Source: Rhodobiaceae bacterium (GTDB taxonomy: Bacteria; Pseudomonadota; Alphaproteobacteria; RS24). Taken from it: a stretch of 14,553 bases of DNA. Below the pieces are notes generated by a model. That model did not search any database, was not told where the DNA came from, and saw nothing but the letters and a program-made list of their open reading frames with translations. Positions 1 to 6,990 of the stretch are shown here, in pieces. The DNA is taken from NCBI GenBank assembly GCA_002689195.1, contig NZFC01000029.1, positions 19,226 to 33,778 on the forward strand, written 5' to 3'. Made by a program: the position numbers and the translations under genes. The stretch's first letter is position 1; every line of letters begins with the position of its first letter.

Positions 1-72
1 CGCTTGCGCGGCTGAGCCGGTAATTTCCCCACTTCATTTTGACGCATTGGCGAACACGCCCGCCAGTGATAT

Positions 73-1881
73 ATGGGCTACATGACGGTTCAGAAAAACA
101 TCCGCAATTTTGCGATTATCGCGCATATCGACCACGGCAAGTCGACGCTTGCCGACCGCTTGATTCAAATGACCGGCGGCCTGTCGTCGCGCGAGATGCA
201 GGAACAAGTGCTGGACAATATGGAGCTGGAGCGCGAGCGCGGCATCACCATTAAGGCGCAAACCGTCCGGCTCGATTATGAAGCGGCTGACGGCCAGACC
301 TATCAGCTCAATCTCATCGACACGCCGGGCCATGTCGATTTTGCCTATGAGGTTAACCGGTCGCTGGCGGCGTGCGAGGGCTCGCTTTTGGTGGTTGATG
401 CCAGTCAGGGGGTTGAGGCCCAGACGCTTGCCAATGTCTATCAGGCGATCGAGGTCGACCACGAGATTGTACCGGTGTTGAACAAGGTGGATTTGCCAGC
501 GGCCGATTGTCCGCGCGTGTGCGGGCAAATCGAAGATGTTATCGGGCTTGATACCTCCGGCGCGGTCAATATTTCGGCCAAAACCGGGCTGGGCGTCGAC
601 GATGTGCTGGAAGCGATTGTCGCGCAATTGCCGGCACCTGACGGCGACGCCGCCGCGCCACTCAAGGCCATGCTGGTCGATAGCTGGTATGATGCGTATC
701 TGGGCGTGGTGGTGCTGGTGCGGGTTATCGATGGCACGCTGAAAAAGGGCCAGAAAATCCGCATGATGTCGACCGATGCCACGCATTTGGTTGACCAAGT
801 TGGCGTGTTCCGGCCAAAGCGCGAAACCGTGGGCGCGCTTGGGCCCGGCGAAATAGGTTATTTCACCGCCGCCATCAAGCAGGTGGCCGACACGCGCGTT
901 GGCGATACGGTGACAGAAGACCGCGCGCCGTGTGCCGACATTTTGGACGGTTTCAAGCCCTCCCAGCCGGTTGTTTTTTGTGGGCTGTTTCCGACGGATT
1001 CAAGCCAGTTTGAGGATTTGCGCGAGGCCATGGCGAAGCTGCGGCTGAACGATGCGAGTTTTGACTATGAGATGGAAACCAGCGCGGCGCTGGGATTTGG
1101 CTTCCGTTGTGGCTTTCTGGGGCTTTTGCATTTGGAGATTATCCGCGAGCGCATTGAGCGCGAGTTTGATATCGACCTGATTACCACGGCACCGTCTGTG
1201 GTTTACCGCCTGCACATGAATGACGGGTCGGTGATGCAGTTGCACAATCCGGCGGACATGCCAGATGTCGTTAAGGTTGACCATATTGATGAGCCGTGGA
1301 TCGATGCCTCGATTTTGGTGCCGGATGAATATTTGGGTGCGGTGCTGAAACTGTGCGAAGACCGGCGCGGGCGCCAAAAAAATCTAAGCTATGCTGGCTC
1401 GCGCGCCATGCTGGAATATGCTTTGCCGCTCAATGAGGTGGTGTTTGATTTTTATGACAGGTTGAAATCTGCCACGCGCGGCTATGCCAGTTTTGATTAT
1501 CAACTGAGTGACTATAAAACTGGCGATCTGGTTAAAATGGCGATTCTTGTCAATGCCGAGCCGGTGGATGCGCTGTCGACCATTGTGCATCGCGAGCGCG
1601 CTGAGATGCGTGGGCGGGCCATGTGCGAGCGGTTGAAGGATCTGATCCCGCGCCATTTGTTCAAAATTCCCATTCAGGCGGCGTTGGGTGGCAAAATCAT
1701 CGCGCGCGAAACCATTGCCGCATTGCGTAAAGATGTGACGGCGAAGTGCTATGGCGGCGACGTCAGCCGCAAGCGCAAACTGCTCGACAAGCAAAAAGAA
1801 GGCAAAAAGAAAATGCGCCAGTTCGGCAAAGTCGACATTCCCCAGGATGCGTTTATTTCCGCGCTCAAAATGGACGATTAA
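73..1881 (+). CDS. lepA: Elongation factor 4 (LepA), ribosome-bound translational GTPase
   Basis: EF-4 is a cytoplasmic translational GTPase that binds the ribosome and is thought to back-translocate or remodel stalled complexes. The 602-residue product has the length of the family. Seen directly: the G1 loop AHIDHGKST near residues 17-25, the switch region with RGITIK near 57, G3 DTPGH near 84-88, G4 NKVD near 137-140, and the LepA-specific C-terminal half ending in a lysine-rich stretch with [20 protein letters not shown], as expected for the LepA CTD. The start at 73 gives MGYMTVQ; an ATG at 82 is in frame and would fit the usual LepA N-terminus equally well, and neither has a strong ribosome binding site. 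It is host backbone, GC-rich, and lies outside the inserted element. A weak hairpin (1880-1884 with 1891-1895, then GTTTT) directly follows its stop and may terminate it. Confidence 0.97.
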   Translation: MGYMTVQKNIRNFAIIAHIDHGKSTLADRLIQMTGGLSSREMQEQVLDNMELERERGITIKAQTVRLDYEAADGQTYQLNLIDTPGHVDFAYEVNRSLAACEGSLLVVDASQGVEAQTLANVYQAIEVDHEIVPVLNKVDLPAADCPRVCGQIEDVIGLDTSGAVNISAKTGLGVDDVLEAIVAQLPAPDGDAAAPLKAMLVDSWYDAYLGVVVLVRVIDGTLKKGQKIRMMSTDATHLVDQVGVFRPKRETVGALGPGEIGYFTAAIKQVADTRVGDTVTEDRAPCADILDGFKPSQPVVFCGLFPTDSSQFEDLREAMAKLRLNDASFDYEMETSAALGFGFRCGFLGLLHLEIIRERIEREFDIDLITTAPSVVYRLHMNDGSVMQLHNPADMPDVVKVDHIDEPWIDASILVPDEYLGAVLKLCEDRRGRQKNLSYAGSRAMLEYALPLNEVVFDFYDRLKSATRGYASFDYQLSDYKTGDLVKMAILVNAEPVDALSTIVHRERAEMRGRAMCERLKDLIPRHLFKIPIQAALGGKIIARETIAALRKDVTAKCYGGDVSRKRKLLDKQKEGKKKMRQFGKVDIPQDAFISALKMDD

Positions 1882-1930
1882 GCGCATCGCCGCTTGTTTT
1901 CAGCCAGTGGGCGGGTATATTCGCCTTTCT

Positions 1931-1943
1931 GGACAGGTGGCCG
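1931..1943 (+). repeat. 13-bp copy of the tRNA-Ser 5' end, upstream of the gene
   Basis: GGACAGGTGGCCG here is identical to the first 13 nt of the tRNA-Ser gene at 2026-2038, 95 bp upstream in the same orientation. The sequences flanking the two copies are unrelated. It may be a relic of a lost tRNA-Ser copy or of an earlier recombination event at this locus. The match is seen directly; its origin is inference. Confidence 0.7.
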
Positions 1944-2025
1944 GCGCTATAAGGGCTTGGTGAGCATATGTGAGCCATAGCCTGCCTTATGATAAGGCGG
2001 TGCAGCGTTAGCTCTCTGGCCGAAG

Positions 2026-2115
2026 GGACAGGTGGCCGAGTGGCTGAAGGCGCACGCTTGGAAAGCGTGTAGGCGTTAACGCGTCTCGAGGGTTCGAATC
2101 CCTCTCTGTCCGCCA
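2026..2115 (+). tRNA. tRNA-Ser (anticodon GGA), integration target of the element
   Basis: A 90-nt type II tRNA. The acceptor strand GGACAGG (2026-2032) pairs with TCTGTCC (2105-2111, one G-U), followed by discriminator G and an encoded CCA. The anticodon stem CACGC/GCGTG encloses the loop TTGGAAA, giving anticodon GGA, which reads UCC and UCU serine codons. The long variable arm and the T arm GAGGG-TTCGAAT-CCCTC are clear. A TATGAT box at 1988-1993, within an imperfect palindrome (1984-1998), could be its -10 element, but no good -35 is seen. The gene is intact: the element restores the 3' end on insertion and leaves a 12-bp copy at its far end (14327-14338). Confidence 0.97.
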
Positions 2116-2117
2116 TT
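2106..2117 (+). repeat. Left attachment repeat (attL core) in the tRNA 3' end
   Basis: CTGTCCGCCATT covers the 3' acceptor strand, discriminator, CCA and two following bases of tRNA-Ser. It is identical to 14327-14338. The bases on either side differ between the two copies, so 12 bp is the whole identical core. Confidence 0.8.
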
Positions 2118-2133
2118 ACCCCCTTTAAGGGGT
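2118..2133 (+). terminator. Possible hairpin terminator just after tRNA-Ser
   Basis: ACCCC pairs with GGGGT around a six-base loop directly after the tRNA. No long T run follows, so it could equally be a processing structure. It lies just inside the element's left boundary and so would belong to the element, not the host. Confidence 0.35.
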
Positions 2134-2148
2134 TAGTAGAAATCACTC

Positions 2149-2182
2149 TAAGTCATTGTTTACAAATGTAATAATTGACTTA
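2149..2182. promoter_or_regulatory. 34-bp imperfect palindrome between tRNA and integrase
   Basis: The two 16-bp arms are centred on AA at 2165-2166 and match at 13 of 16 positions. The outer TAAGTCA/TGACTTA and inner TTACA/TGTAA blocks are perfect. Its place between the attachment core and the integrase gene fits an accessory-protein or excisionase site, or a regulator operator. No excisionase-like gene is obvious next to it. Confidence 0.6.
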
Positions 2183-2213
2183 AAGCACTAGAATCAGACA
2201 TTTTCTTAATTCT

Positions 2214-2263
2214 TGAAACCACAAGTTAATTGTGGAGCCATTTGTGGATCCACCCTGGTTTCA
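2214..2263 (+). promoter_or_regulatory. Candidate integrase operator: paired TGAAACCA / TGGTTTCA half-sites
   Basis: TGAAACCA (2214-2221) and its inverse TGGTTTCA (2256-2263) are 34 bp apart. The same pair with a 33-bp gap lies in front of the MqsA-like gene at 6992-7040. In both places the right half-site runs on as TGGTTTCATG and its ATG is a candidate start codon. Between the half-sites here lie CCACAA-GTTAA-TTGTGG (2219-2235), a second TTGTGGA (2242-2248) and the palindrome GTGGATCCAC (2244-2253). The pairing is direct observation; control by the element's MqsA-like protein is inference. Confidence 0.6.
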
Positions 2264-3453
2264 TGGGTTACGATATGCTGAGTAAAACAAAGATACAGAA
2301 GCTGAGAATTGGATCGAAAGTCTGCGAGGGAGACGGGCTGTACTTTAAGAAGACCAAAGCCGATGGCGGCCAATGGTCTTATAGATACACTTCATCAGGT
2401 AAATCACGGGAAATAGGTCTGGGCGTTTACCCTATTATTGACCTTCTTGAAGCGCGCCGATTGCGCGACGATAACAGGCGGCTGAGAGCCCGCGGCAAAG
2501 ACCCCATAATCGAAAAACGCAAAGCCGAGCAGGCCAAGCGCCTCAAAGACGGTGTGAAGTTTTCTGATATTGCCGAAAAGTACATCCAAAGCCATGAACC
2601 GCAGTGGCGCAATAAAAAATCAGCGCAGGCCTGGCGCAATACGCTGGCTACATATGTTTATCCCGAGCTTGATAAATGGCCTCTTGAGGACATTACCAGC
2701 AAACAAATCGCCGATCTTTTGCTGCCTATATGGCACTCGAAAAGTGAAACCGCGCGCCGCGTGCAACAACGCATAGTCCGCATATTTGATGCAGCTTGCG
2801 CAAATGGGATTATGGAAGGGGATAACCCAGCCGACTGGCAGCGGCGTCTCCAGCACTTACTGTCTTCTCATACAAATAAACCCATCAAACATCATCGTGC
2901 TTTGGACTTCCGTGATATTCCCGAGCTGTTTAAGCAACTGGCTGCTCATGATTGTGTTTCAGCGCGCGCATTGGAATTCAACATACTGACAGCAGCCCGC
3001 ACCTCAGAGGTGACCATGGCAGTTCGTAAAGAAATCGACACTGCAAAAGCACTCTGGTCTATCCCTGGGCATCGCATGAAGATGAACCAGCCTCATCAAG
3101 TGCCATTGTCTCGCCAAGCAAGTGCTTTAGCGGACGCCGTCATGCGTCAGCATAACCAAAGTTTTATCTTTAGGGGTATTGGTAGAAGCGGGCGGCTCTC
3201 CAATAATTCCATGCGTAAGTTCTTGCAGGTCACCATGAAGCGACACCCACTCACTGTGCATGGGTTCCGATCCACTTTCCGTGAATGGGCGGCATGGCAG
3301 AGGAAATATGACCGCCTCGCTATTGAGTTCAGCTTAGCCCACAAGCTTAAAAATAGGACCGAGAGCGCCTATATGCGGTCTAATCTTATCGAAGAACGCC
3401 GCGATCTCATGCAAGACTGGGCGGATTATTGTTTTTCAGGGCAAAATACTTAA
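2263..3453 (+). CDS. int: Tyrosine recombinase / integrase, P4-like with DUF4102 arm-binding domain
   Basis: This enzyme would insert and excise the element at the tRNA-Ser 3' end. The N-terminal part (to about residue 85, with GDGLYF, IGLGVYP and LLEARR) matches the DUF4102 arm-binding domain; a core-binding SAM-like domain follows; the catalytic domain shows all expected residues: Arg in TAARTSEV, Lys in the beta-hairpin (HRMKM), His and Arg in HGFRSTFREWA, His in SLAHKL, and the nucleophile Tyr in SAYMRSNL. It therefore looks intact and active. The start chosen (ATG 2263, 396 aa) sits in a TGGTTTCATG motif that also contains the start of the MqsA-like gene; ATG 2275 (MLSKTKIQ) resembles the family's usual N-terminus and is a real alternative, and a TTG at 2230 extends the frame. 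None has a clear ribosome binding site. Confidence 0.95.
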   Translation: MGYDMLSKTKIQKLRIGSKVCEGDGLYFKKTKADGGQWSYRYTSSGKSREIGLGVYPIIDLLEARRLRDDNRRLRARGKDPIIEKRKAEQAKRLKDGVKFSDIAEKYIQSHEPQWRNKKSAQAWRNTLATYVYPELDKWPLEDITSKQIADLLLPIWHSKSETARRVQQRIVRIFDAACANGIMEGDNPADWQRRLQHLLSSHTNKPIKHHRALDFRDIPELFKQLAAHDCVSARALEFNILTAARTSEVTMAVRKEIDTAKALWSIPGHRMKMNQPHQVPLSRQASALADAVMRQHNQSFIFRGIGRSGRLSNNSMRKFLQVTMKRHPLTVHGFRSTFREWAAWQRKYDRLAIEFSLAHKLKNRTESAYMRSNLIEERRDLMQDWADYCFSGQNT

Positions 3454-3634
3454 GTTCCAACATTTTCGCTTTTTAGGGTTCAAAAATGGCAAACTCGCCC
3501 AAAAATCATAAAATAAAACTTTAAAACATAAAAAAATGTTTGTTTACCATACTAATAGCATAATATGAAAGGGGCCATATTTTCCCAAGGCGCGAGAATT
3601 GTCTTTCGTCTCAAACCTTCGAAAGGAAGATATT
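3454..3634 (+). promoter_or_regulatory. AT-rich intergenic region with candidate promoter and dyads
   Basis: The region between the integrase and the rightward cassette holds AAACAT-A6-ATGTTT (3524-3541), which could be a weak integrase terminator, then a TAATAT box (3561-3566) as a possible -10 with only a poor -35 (TTGTTT, 3540-3545). AATATG/CATATT (3562-3567 and 3576-3581) is a 6-bp dyad over the putative -10. CTTTCG/CGAAAG (3603-3608 and 3620-3625) is a 6-bp hairpin whose right arm overlaps the ribosome binding site GAAAGGAAG of the next gene. Confidence 0.4.
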
Positions 3635-4690
3635 ATGACAAATGAAATGAAAAACAGTAACCAGCTTGATACCTCTGCATTAAAAGAGTTCCGCGAACGG
3701 GCTGGTTTATCAAAAGAACAGTTCATCGGGCTTTTCCAAGACCGATGTCAACAAAACGGTGTGTCAACGCTTCGAGCTCCCACTCTCTATGAGAAGATGA
3801 ATCCTAAACACGAAGGGAAAACTAAGCAGGTGCACATAAATGTTTTTGCAGAGGTTCTAGATGTAAGCCCTCAGATGATAACGAAGGGCCCCAAGCCTAA
3901 TGTAATGTCGATTAGGTGTCTCAGACAAGAAAGTGGCCAGAACCTGTGCATGATGGCCTACCTTTCTGCGTCTTTGCATTGTGAAATGTCCGATGAAGCC
4001 GAAGCCAAGCTCCATATCATTATAGATGAGACAACAGGGCCTGGGTCCGAGGCGCTCAAGACAATTATTGTTGGTTTAGAAACCCTCATAAACGATTATC
4101 GGCGTCTCATCTCTCGCGACCTCGAATACAATTCGATCACCGATGATCAATTTAAAGCTGACCTTATTAATAGACGGTCTCGACTTCCTAGCAATGGGAG
4201 CTTCATGCTAATTGTACTATCCATCGGGGAGGCTTTGAATGACTTGTCTAAGATCGGCATTGGTTTGTGGGCTAAACCTCAGACAAAACTCTTACCTTAC
4301 TGCCAAAACTTTACAGCTGATTCACTCACATTAAAGGTTGATATTATACCCGAGGCAAACGAAGGGCTCGATGCGTATCGAGAGGTAATTCGTCCTAGTT
4401 CAGGCTGGATGGAATTAGGAGATCAATACCCAGCTTTTGAAAAAGCGTTGGCGGGGCCAATCGCAACTGATGTTGACGATCAATACTTGAAGTGGTTCGC
4501 GGAAAATCCAGCAGAAGCTCTTGCCTGGGAGCAGGAGCAAGAACGTAACATGCCCGACGAATATTACGCCGAACACGCAGAAGCCGAATGGAACATGCTC
4601 CCAGAAGAGGTGAAAGCAGAGCAGAAGAAGGCACTCGCTGAAACCTATAGTCGGTCGAATGAGGAAAAGGCAACTGGGGGGGACGAGTAA
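3635..4690 (+). CDS. HTH-domain protein with acidic C-terminus, function unknown
   Basis: The product is 351 residues. The first 80 or so (LKEFRERAGLSKEQFIGLFQDRC, then APTLYEKM) look like a helix-turn-helix DNA-binding domain of the XRE type, with a modified recognition helix. The middle is helical without a motif I recognise, and the last 60 residues are rich in Glu, Ala and Trp (EQEQERNMPDEYYAEHAEAEW). The start is ATG 3635, preceded by GAAAGGAAG at good spacing; the frame is open upstream to a TTG at 3599, which is unlikely. It leads a cassette: its stop TAA overlaps the next gene's ATG by one base, so translation is probably coupled to the nuclease-like gene. A role as sensor or regulator for that nuclease is inference from position only. 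Confidence 0.85.
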   Translation: MTNEMKNSNQLDTSALKEFRERAGLSKEQFIGLFQDRCQQNGVSTLRAPTLYEKMNPKHEGKTKQVHINVFAEVLDVSPQMITKGPKPNVMSIRCLRQESGQNLCMMAYLSASLHCEMSDEAEAKLHIIIDETTGPGSEALKTIIVGLETLINDYRRLISRDLEYNSITDDQFKADLINRRSRLPSNGSFMLIVLSIGEALNDLSKIGIGLWAKPQTKLLPYCQNFTADSLTLKVDIIPEANEGLDAYREVIRPSSGWMELGDQYPAFEKALAGPIATDVDDQYLKWFAENPAEALAWEQEQERNMPDEYYAEHAEAEWNMLPEEVKAEQKKALAETYSRSNEEKATGGDE

Positions 4691-5274
4691 TGTTAATGAG
4701 ATCCTCCAAAAACCTACCAAGTTTCTACAAAGGCCAATTAATGGCTTCTCAACTTGAGTGCAAATGGGCCTTCTTTCTGGACCACTTAAACATCAAGTGG
4801 CAGTACGAACCCGAAAGGCTGCAACTGCCCTCGGGGAGTGTCTATATGCCTGACTTCTTTTTGCCTGAACTTGGTAGTTGGCTTGAGATCAAAGGAAACC
4901 AAAATTGCAGCAGATTAAAAAAGACATATGAGCTCAGTTGCCTGATTGCCGATGAAAAGCCGAAAGTGTTTGTCGGACTGACAGACGGGTATTTGGGCTT
5001 TTACTCGCCTGGCAGCATGAAACTGCGCCAAGCAACGGAAGTGTCTTGCTCGCAATGTCCTGGAAATTGGTTCAGGCCCCTTTACGGCCAAAGCACCGAT
5101 ACCTGCCCTCACTGTCATTCTAATCAAGATAATTCAGGCATCCTCGCGAGGAAGCGGCACCTTTATGAAAATGACATAAGGACTATTTGGACATCCAGAG
5201 ATGGCTTCAACATAATGGATAGCAAGAAGTTCATCCAGCCTGACACCAGAGTGCTGGAGGCGTTAAAATGTTAA
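4690..5274 (+). CDS. PD-(D/E)XK nuclease-like protein with C-terminal zinc-ribbon
   Basis: The 194-residue product has the restriction-endonuclease-like core in its first 70 residues: Glu23 in SQLECKWAFFLDHLNIKW, then YEPERL, YMPDFFLP with Asp55, and WLEIKG with Glu66 and Lys68. This E...PD...ExK order is the active site of the PD-(D/E)XK superfamily, as in phage-type and TnsA-like nucleases that cut or nick DNA with a divalent metal. A Cys-rich part follows (C120SQC123 and C139PHC142), a likely zinc ribbon for nucleic-acid or protein binding. The start ATG overlaps the previous stop by one base and has a G-rich ribosome binding site (4676-4687). The end overlaps the next gene by 7 nt. The target DNA is unknown; the two downstream small membrane proteins make a membrane-associated effector or immunity unit possible, but that is inference. 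Confidence 0.8.
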   Translation: MLMRSSKNLPSFYKGQLMASQLECKWAFFLDHLNIKWQYEPERLQLPSGSVYMPDFFLPELGSWLEIKGNQNCSRLKKTYELSCLIADEKPKVFVGLTDGYLGFYSPGSMKLRQATEVSCSQCPGNWFRPLYGQSTDTCPHCHSNQDNSGILARKRHLYENDIRTIWTSRDGFNIMDSKKFIQPDTRVLEALKC

Positions 5275-5483
5275 ATTTGAAACGCCTCTACAAAAAACGG
5301 TTGCGAAGCCGAGCCATTCAAAAGGCAAAGGCCAAATTGGCTATGTCTAATGTCCTAGTGTCTGAGCTATCTGAGCAACAACTTAAGGATGTACTAGCCT
5401 CTGAAGAAGCCAAAATAAAAGAAGATCAGGCTCGCTCAGGAGTGATTGCCTTGCTGGCTTTAATTGGGTTTGGAGCAATATAG
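5268..5483 (+). CDS. Small basic protein with C-terminal hydrophobic segment
   Basis: A 71-residue protein. Residues 1-25 are strongly basic (KRLYKKRLRSRAIQKAKAK), the middle is a charged helix, and the last 15 residues (SGVIALLALIGFGAI) are hydrophobic and end the chain, as in a tail-anchored membrane protein. The gene has a clear ribosome binding site (TGGAGG, 5255-5260) and overlaps the nuclease-like gene by 7 nt, which argues that it is real and co-translated. I recognise no family. The short hydrophobic tail might be too short to span a membrane fully and could instead bind the membrane surface. Confidence 0.65.
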   Translation: MLNLKRLYKKRLRSRAIQKAKAKLAMSNVLVSELSEQQLKDVLASEEAKIKEDQARSGVIALLALIGFGAI

Positions 5484-5485
5484 TC

Positions 5486-5818
5486 ATGCTTCGCCTGATA
5501 AAATATGGATTTTTGCTGCGGCTTCTATTTTGGAGCCGCAGCATTCTCCCTGATTTCTTAAAGGCTGCACTTGCTGCACTTCTAGTTTTATACGTCCATT
5601 CCGAATATTTGACGTGGGCATCCCTTGTGAGCCATTCAGCTACTATTGCAATTTCCTTTGTTATCAAGAATTTGGCTCTTGCTGTGATCTTTGCCATTTG
5701 TTTCTTTCGCTTGAAGCAGAAAACAAGTGATCCATTGCCTCAACCAAAACCAGCCATGGAGTCAAAAGAATTTCAGGATTCGGCGCCTCGTTCTCGGCTT
5801 GATAGAATGATCGATTGA
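5486..5818 (+). CDS. Small membrane protein, two predicted transmembrane segments
   Basis: A 110-residue protein starting 2 nt after the preceding stop. Two hydrophobic stretches, about residues 24-42 (FLKAALAALLVLYVHSEYL) and 51-74 (SATIAISFVIKNLALAVIF and on), are likely membrane helices joined by a short loop. The N-terminus is basic and aromatic. The C-terminal 35 residues are polar with prolines and end in RSRLDRMID, probably cytoplasmic. With the neighbouring basic hydrophobic-tailed protein it forms a pair of tiny membrane proteins behind a nuclease-like gene. No family is recognised. A hairpin (5847-5864) lies shortly after its stop and may end or attenuate this transcript. Confidence 0.7.
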   Translation: MLRLIKYGFLLRLLFWSRSILPDFLKAALAALLVLYVHSEYLTWASLVSHSATIAISFVIKNLALAVIFAICFFRLKQKTSDPLPQPKPAMESKEFQDSAPRSRLDRMID

Positions 5819-5846
5819 AATCTTGCTCAAATCACCAGACTATAAG

Positions 5847-5864
5847 AATTGCCAGTTGGCAATT
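5847..5864. promoter_or_regulatory. Perfect 7-bp inverted repeat, operator or attenuator candidate
   Basis: AATTGCC-AGTT-GGCAATT lies between the small membrane protein gene and the TerS-like HTH gene. A TTG inside it begins an upstream extension of the next reading frame, but that extension is unlikely to be coding because ATG 5909 has a strong ribosome binding site. It could be an autoregulatory operator for the HTH protein or a weak terminator; no T run follows. Confidence 0.5.
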
Positions 5865-5908
5865 TCCTCGAGCAGACGCTCCCCTACTTTTCAAAGGAGT
5901 GTCTTCAC

Positions 5909-6436
5909 ATGGCTCAAAAAAAATCAAAAAAACTCAACCCGAAACAAGTTTTGGCTGCAGAAATGCTGGGACAAGGCTATCGGCAAAAAGAAGTTGCTGA
6001 ACGCCTTAACTTGCGAGGTGAGACGATCTCACGCTGGACTACATTAGAACCGTTTAGGCAGGCGATAGATAGCGCCAGCAGATGTCTGCTCGACGAGATC
6101 ACAGTTGATACGATTAAACTTATCAATAAGTGTCATCAGGCAATTCTCAGGGCGCTTGAAAATGACGAGGCACCCATTCACAGCGCCTCAGTGGCGATAA
6201 GATACCTCAATACTTTCGTCAGACCCTACACGGTCTATAACAAGCTCGCAGAAGTTCAAAAGTCTGACGAGACCAATGATAAATTTGCCGAAGCTATGTC
6301 TCAAATAACAAATATTGTGAAGCAGCTTGGGTACCTGAAATCATCTAACAGCGTCTATACGGACGAGGAGTATCGGGAGAAGGCAGAACAAGTTGTGAGA
6401 AGCTGGGGCAAGATTGATAAGCAGTATTTGAGGTGA
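5909..6436 (+). CDS. phBC6A51-like HTH protein, resembles phage small terminase subunit (TerS)
   Basis: A 175-residue helical protein. The N-terminus after a lysine-rich start (MAQKKSKKLNPKQ) is a helix-turn-helix of the phBC6A51 / terminase small-subunit kind: LAAEMLGQGYRQKEVAERLNLRGETISRWTTLEPFRQAID, about residues 14-54. A long helical part follows with no catalytic motif, fitting an oligomerising DNA-binding protein. The ATG at 5909 follows AAAGGAG at ideal spacing. No large terminase gene is present. In phage satellites such as SaPIs a satellite-coded TerS redirects the helper's packaging machinery to satellite DNA; that role is possible here but unproven, and a plain transcription regulator with the same HTH fold is the main alternative. 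Confidence 0.7.
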   Translation: MAQKKSKKLNPKQVLAAEMLGQGYRQKEVAERLNLRGETISRWTTLEPFRQAIDSASRCLLDEITVDTIKLINKCHQAILRALENDEAPIHSASVAIRYLNTFVRPYTVYNKLAEVQKSDETNDKFAEAMSQITNIVKQLGYLKSSNSVYTDEEYREKAEQVVRSWGKIDKQYLR

Positions 6437-6504
6437 CTTGAGCGTCTTTCCTGCGAAAATGGCCGCATTGTTTGGGAACCTGTATGTACTGCGCGCGCTC
6501 GTAA

Positions 6505-6559
6505 AAAGTAAGCCTAACAATCAGTTGAATGGCGGAAGGCGCTTATCTAGGCTTATTTT
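6505..6559 (+). promoter_or_regulatory. 12-bp dyad ending one base before a start codon
   Basis: AAAGTAAGCCTA (6505-6516) pairs with TAGGCTTATTTT (6548-6559), with one G-U and a 31-base loop. The right arm ends one base before ATG 6561. It could be an operator or an mRNA fold limiting access to that start codon. Its presence argues that 6459-6560 is leader and not coding sequence. Confidence 0.5.
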
Positions 6560-6560
6560 A

Positions 6561-6980
6561 ATGCCTAAATATAAACACATTAGAAACGATGCTGACTTTG
6601 CTGCTGCCAGGCAGCAATTGGCAGACAATATCCAAGAACTCCTCAATTATGACTCAGAGGAACTTTGGAACAAATTCCTGATGAAAAAGAAGGGTTGGAA
6701 ACCAGGAACATGTTTCTTCCCCCCTCCGCGAGACTACAGATTAAATGGAATAGGGCAGTACGAGTATTTGCATCATATTCTCGTCTACCCTGATAGTGAG
6801 AGCGGCGGTTGGCAATTGAGCGAGGCTGATCCCGAAAAATTTCAAATATATGACTGCTTTTATCATAGTCAGAAGGTAGAAGGGGGCTCAATTTACGTAA
6901 AAATCGCCGTACTACCTGATAAATTTTCAGGCGATAGCTTACTGACGCCCTCACTAATCGGATATAGCTTCCATATGTAA
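6561..6980 (+). CDS. Protein of unknown function (139 aa)
   Basis: The chosen start gives MPKYKHIRNDADFAAARQQLADNIQELLNY, a natural-looking soluble N-terminus, followed by a Trp-, Tyr- and Pro-rich middle (KKGWKPGTCFFPPPRDYRLNG, then YLHHILVYPD) and a beta-rich end. I recognise no family and no catalytic motif, though the compact size and place before an MqsA-like gene would suit a toxin or an immunity-type protein. No signal peptide or membrane segment is seen. The frame is open upstream to ATG 6459 and TTG 6438, which would add 34 or 41 residues; neither start has a ribosome binding site, and a dyad fills the space before ATG 6561. The start is therefore uncertain. Confidence 0.6.
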   Translation: MPKYKHIRNDADFAAARQQLADNIQELLNYDSEELWNKFLMKKKGWKPGTCFFPPPRDYRLNGIGQYEYLHHILVYPDSESGGWQLSEADPEKFQIYDCFYHSQKVEGGSIYVKIAVLPDKFSGDSLLTPSLIGYSFHM

Positions 6981-6990
6981 ATGATATCAT

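Noticed and set aside
34..798. Long reverse open frame (254 aa) opposite lepA
   Set aside because: It lies antisense within a clear GC-rich lepA gene; the composition is that of a shadow frame, and no motif or ribosome binding site supports it.
1384..1887. Reverse open frame (167 aa) opposite the lepA 3' half
   Set aside because: Antisense shadow of a conserved gene with no domain of its own.
1865..2146. Reverse open frame (93 aa) across the tRNA, containing REGFEPSRR
   Set aside because: This is the well-known false protein produced by reading antisense through a tRNA-Ser gene.
4690..5274. Tn7-like transposition (TnsA) system
   Set aside because: The nuclease core resembles TnsA only in general PD-(D/E)XK pattern; there is no TnsB or TnsC, and the element ends are those of a tyrosine-recombinase island.
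5909..6436. Complete prophage based on the TerS-like gene
   Set aside because: No large terminase, portal, capsid, tail or lysis gene is found in the 12-kb element.
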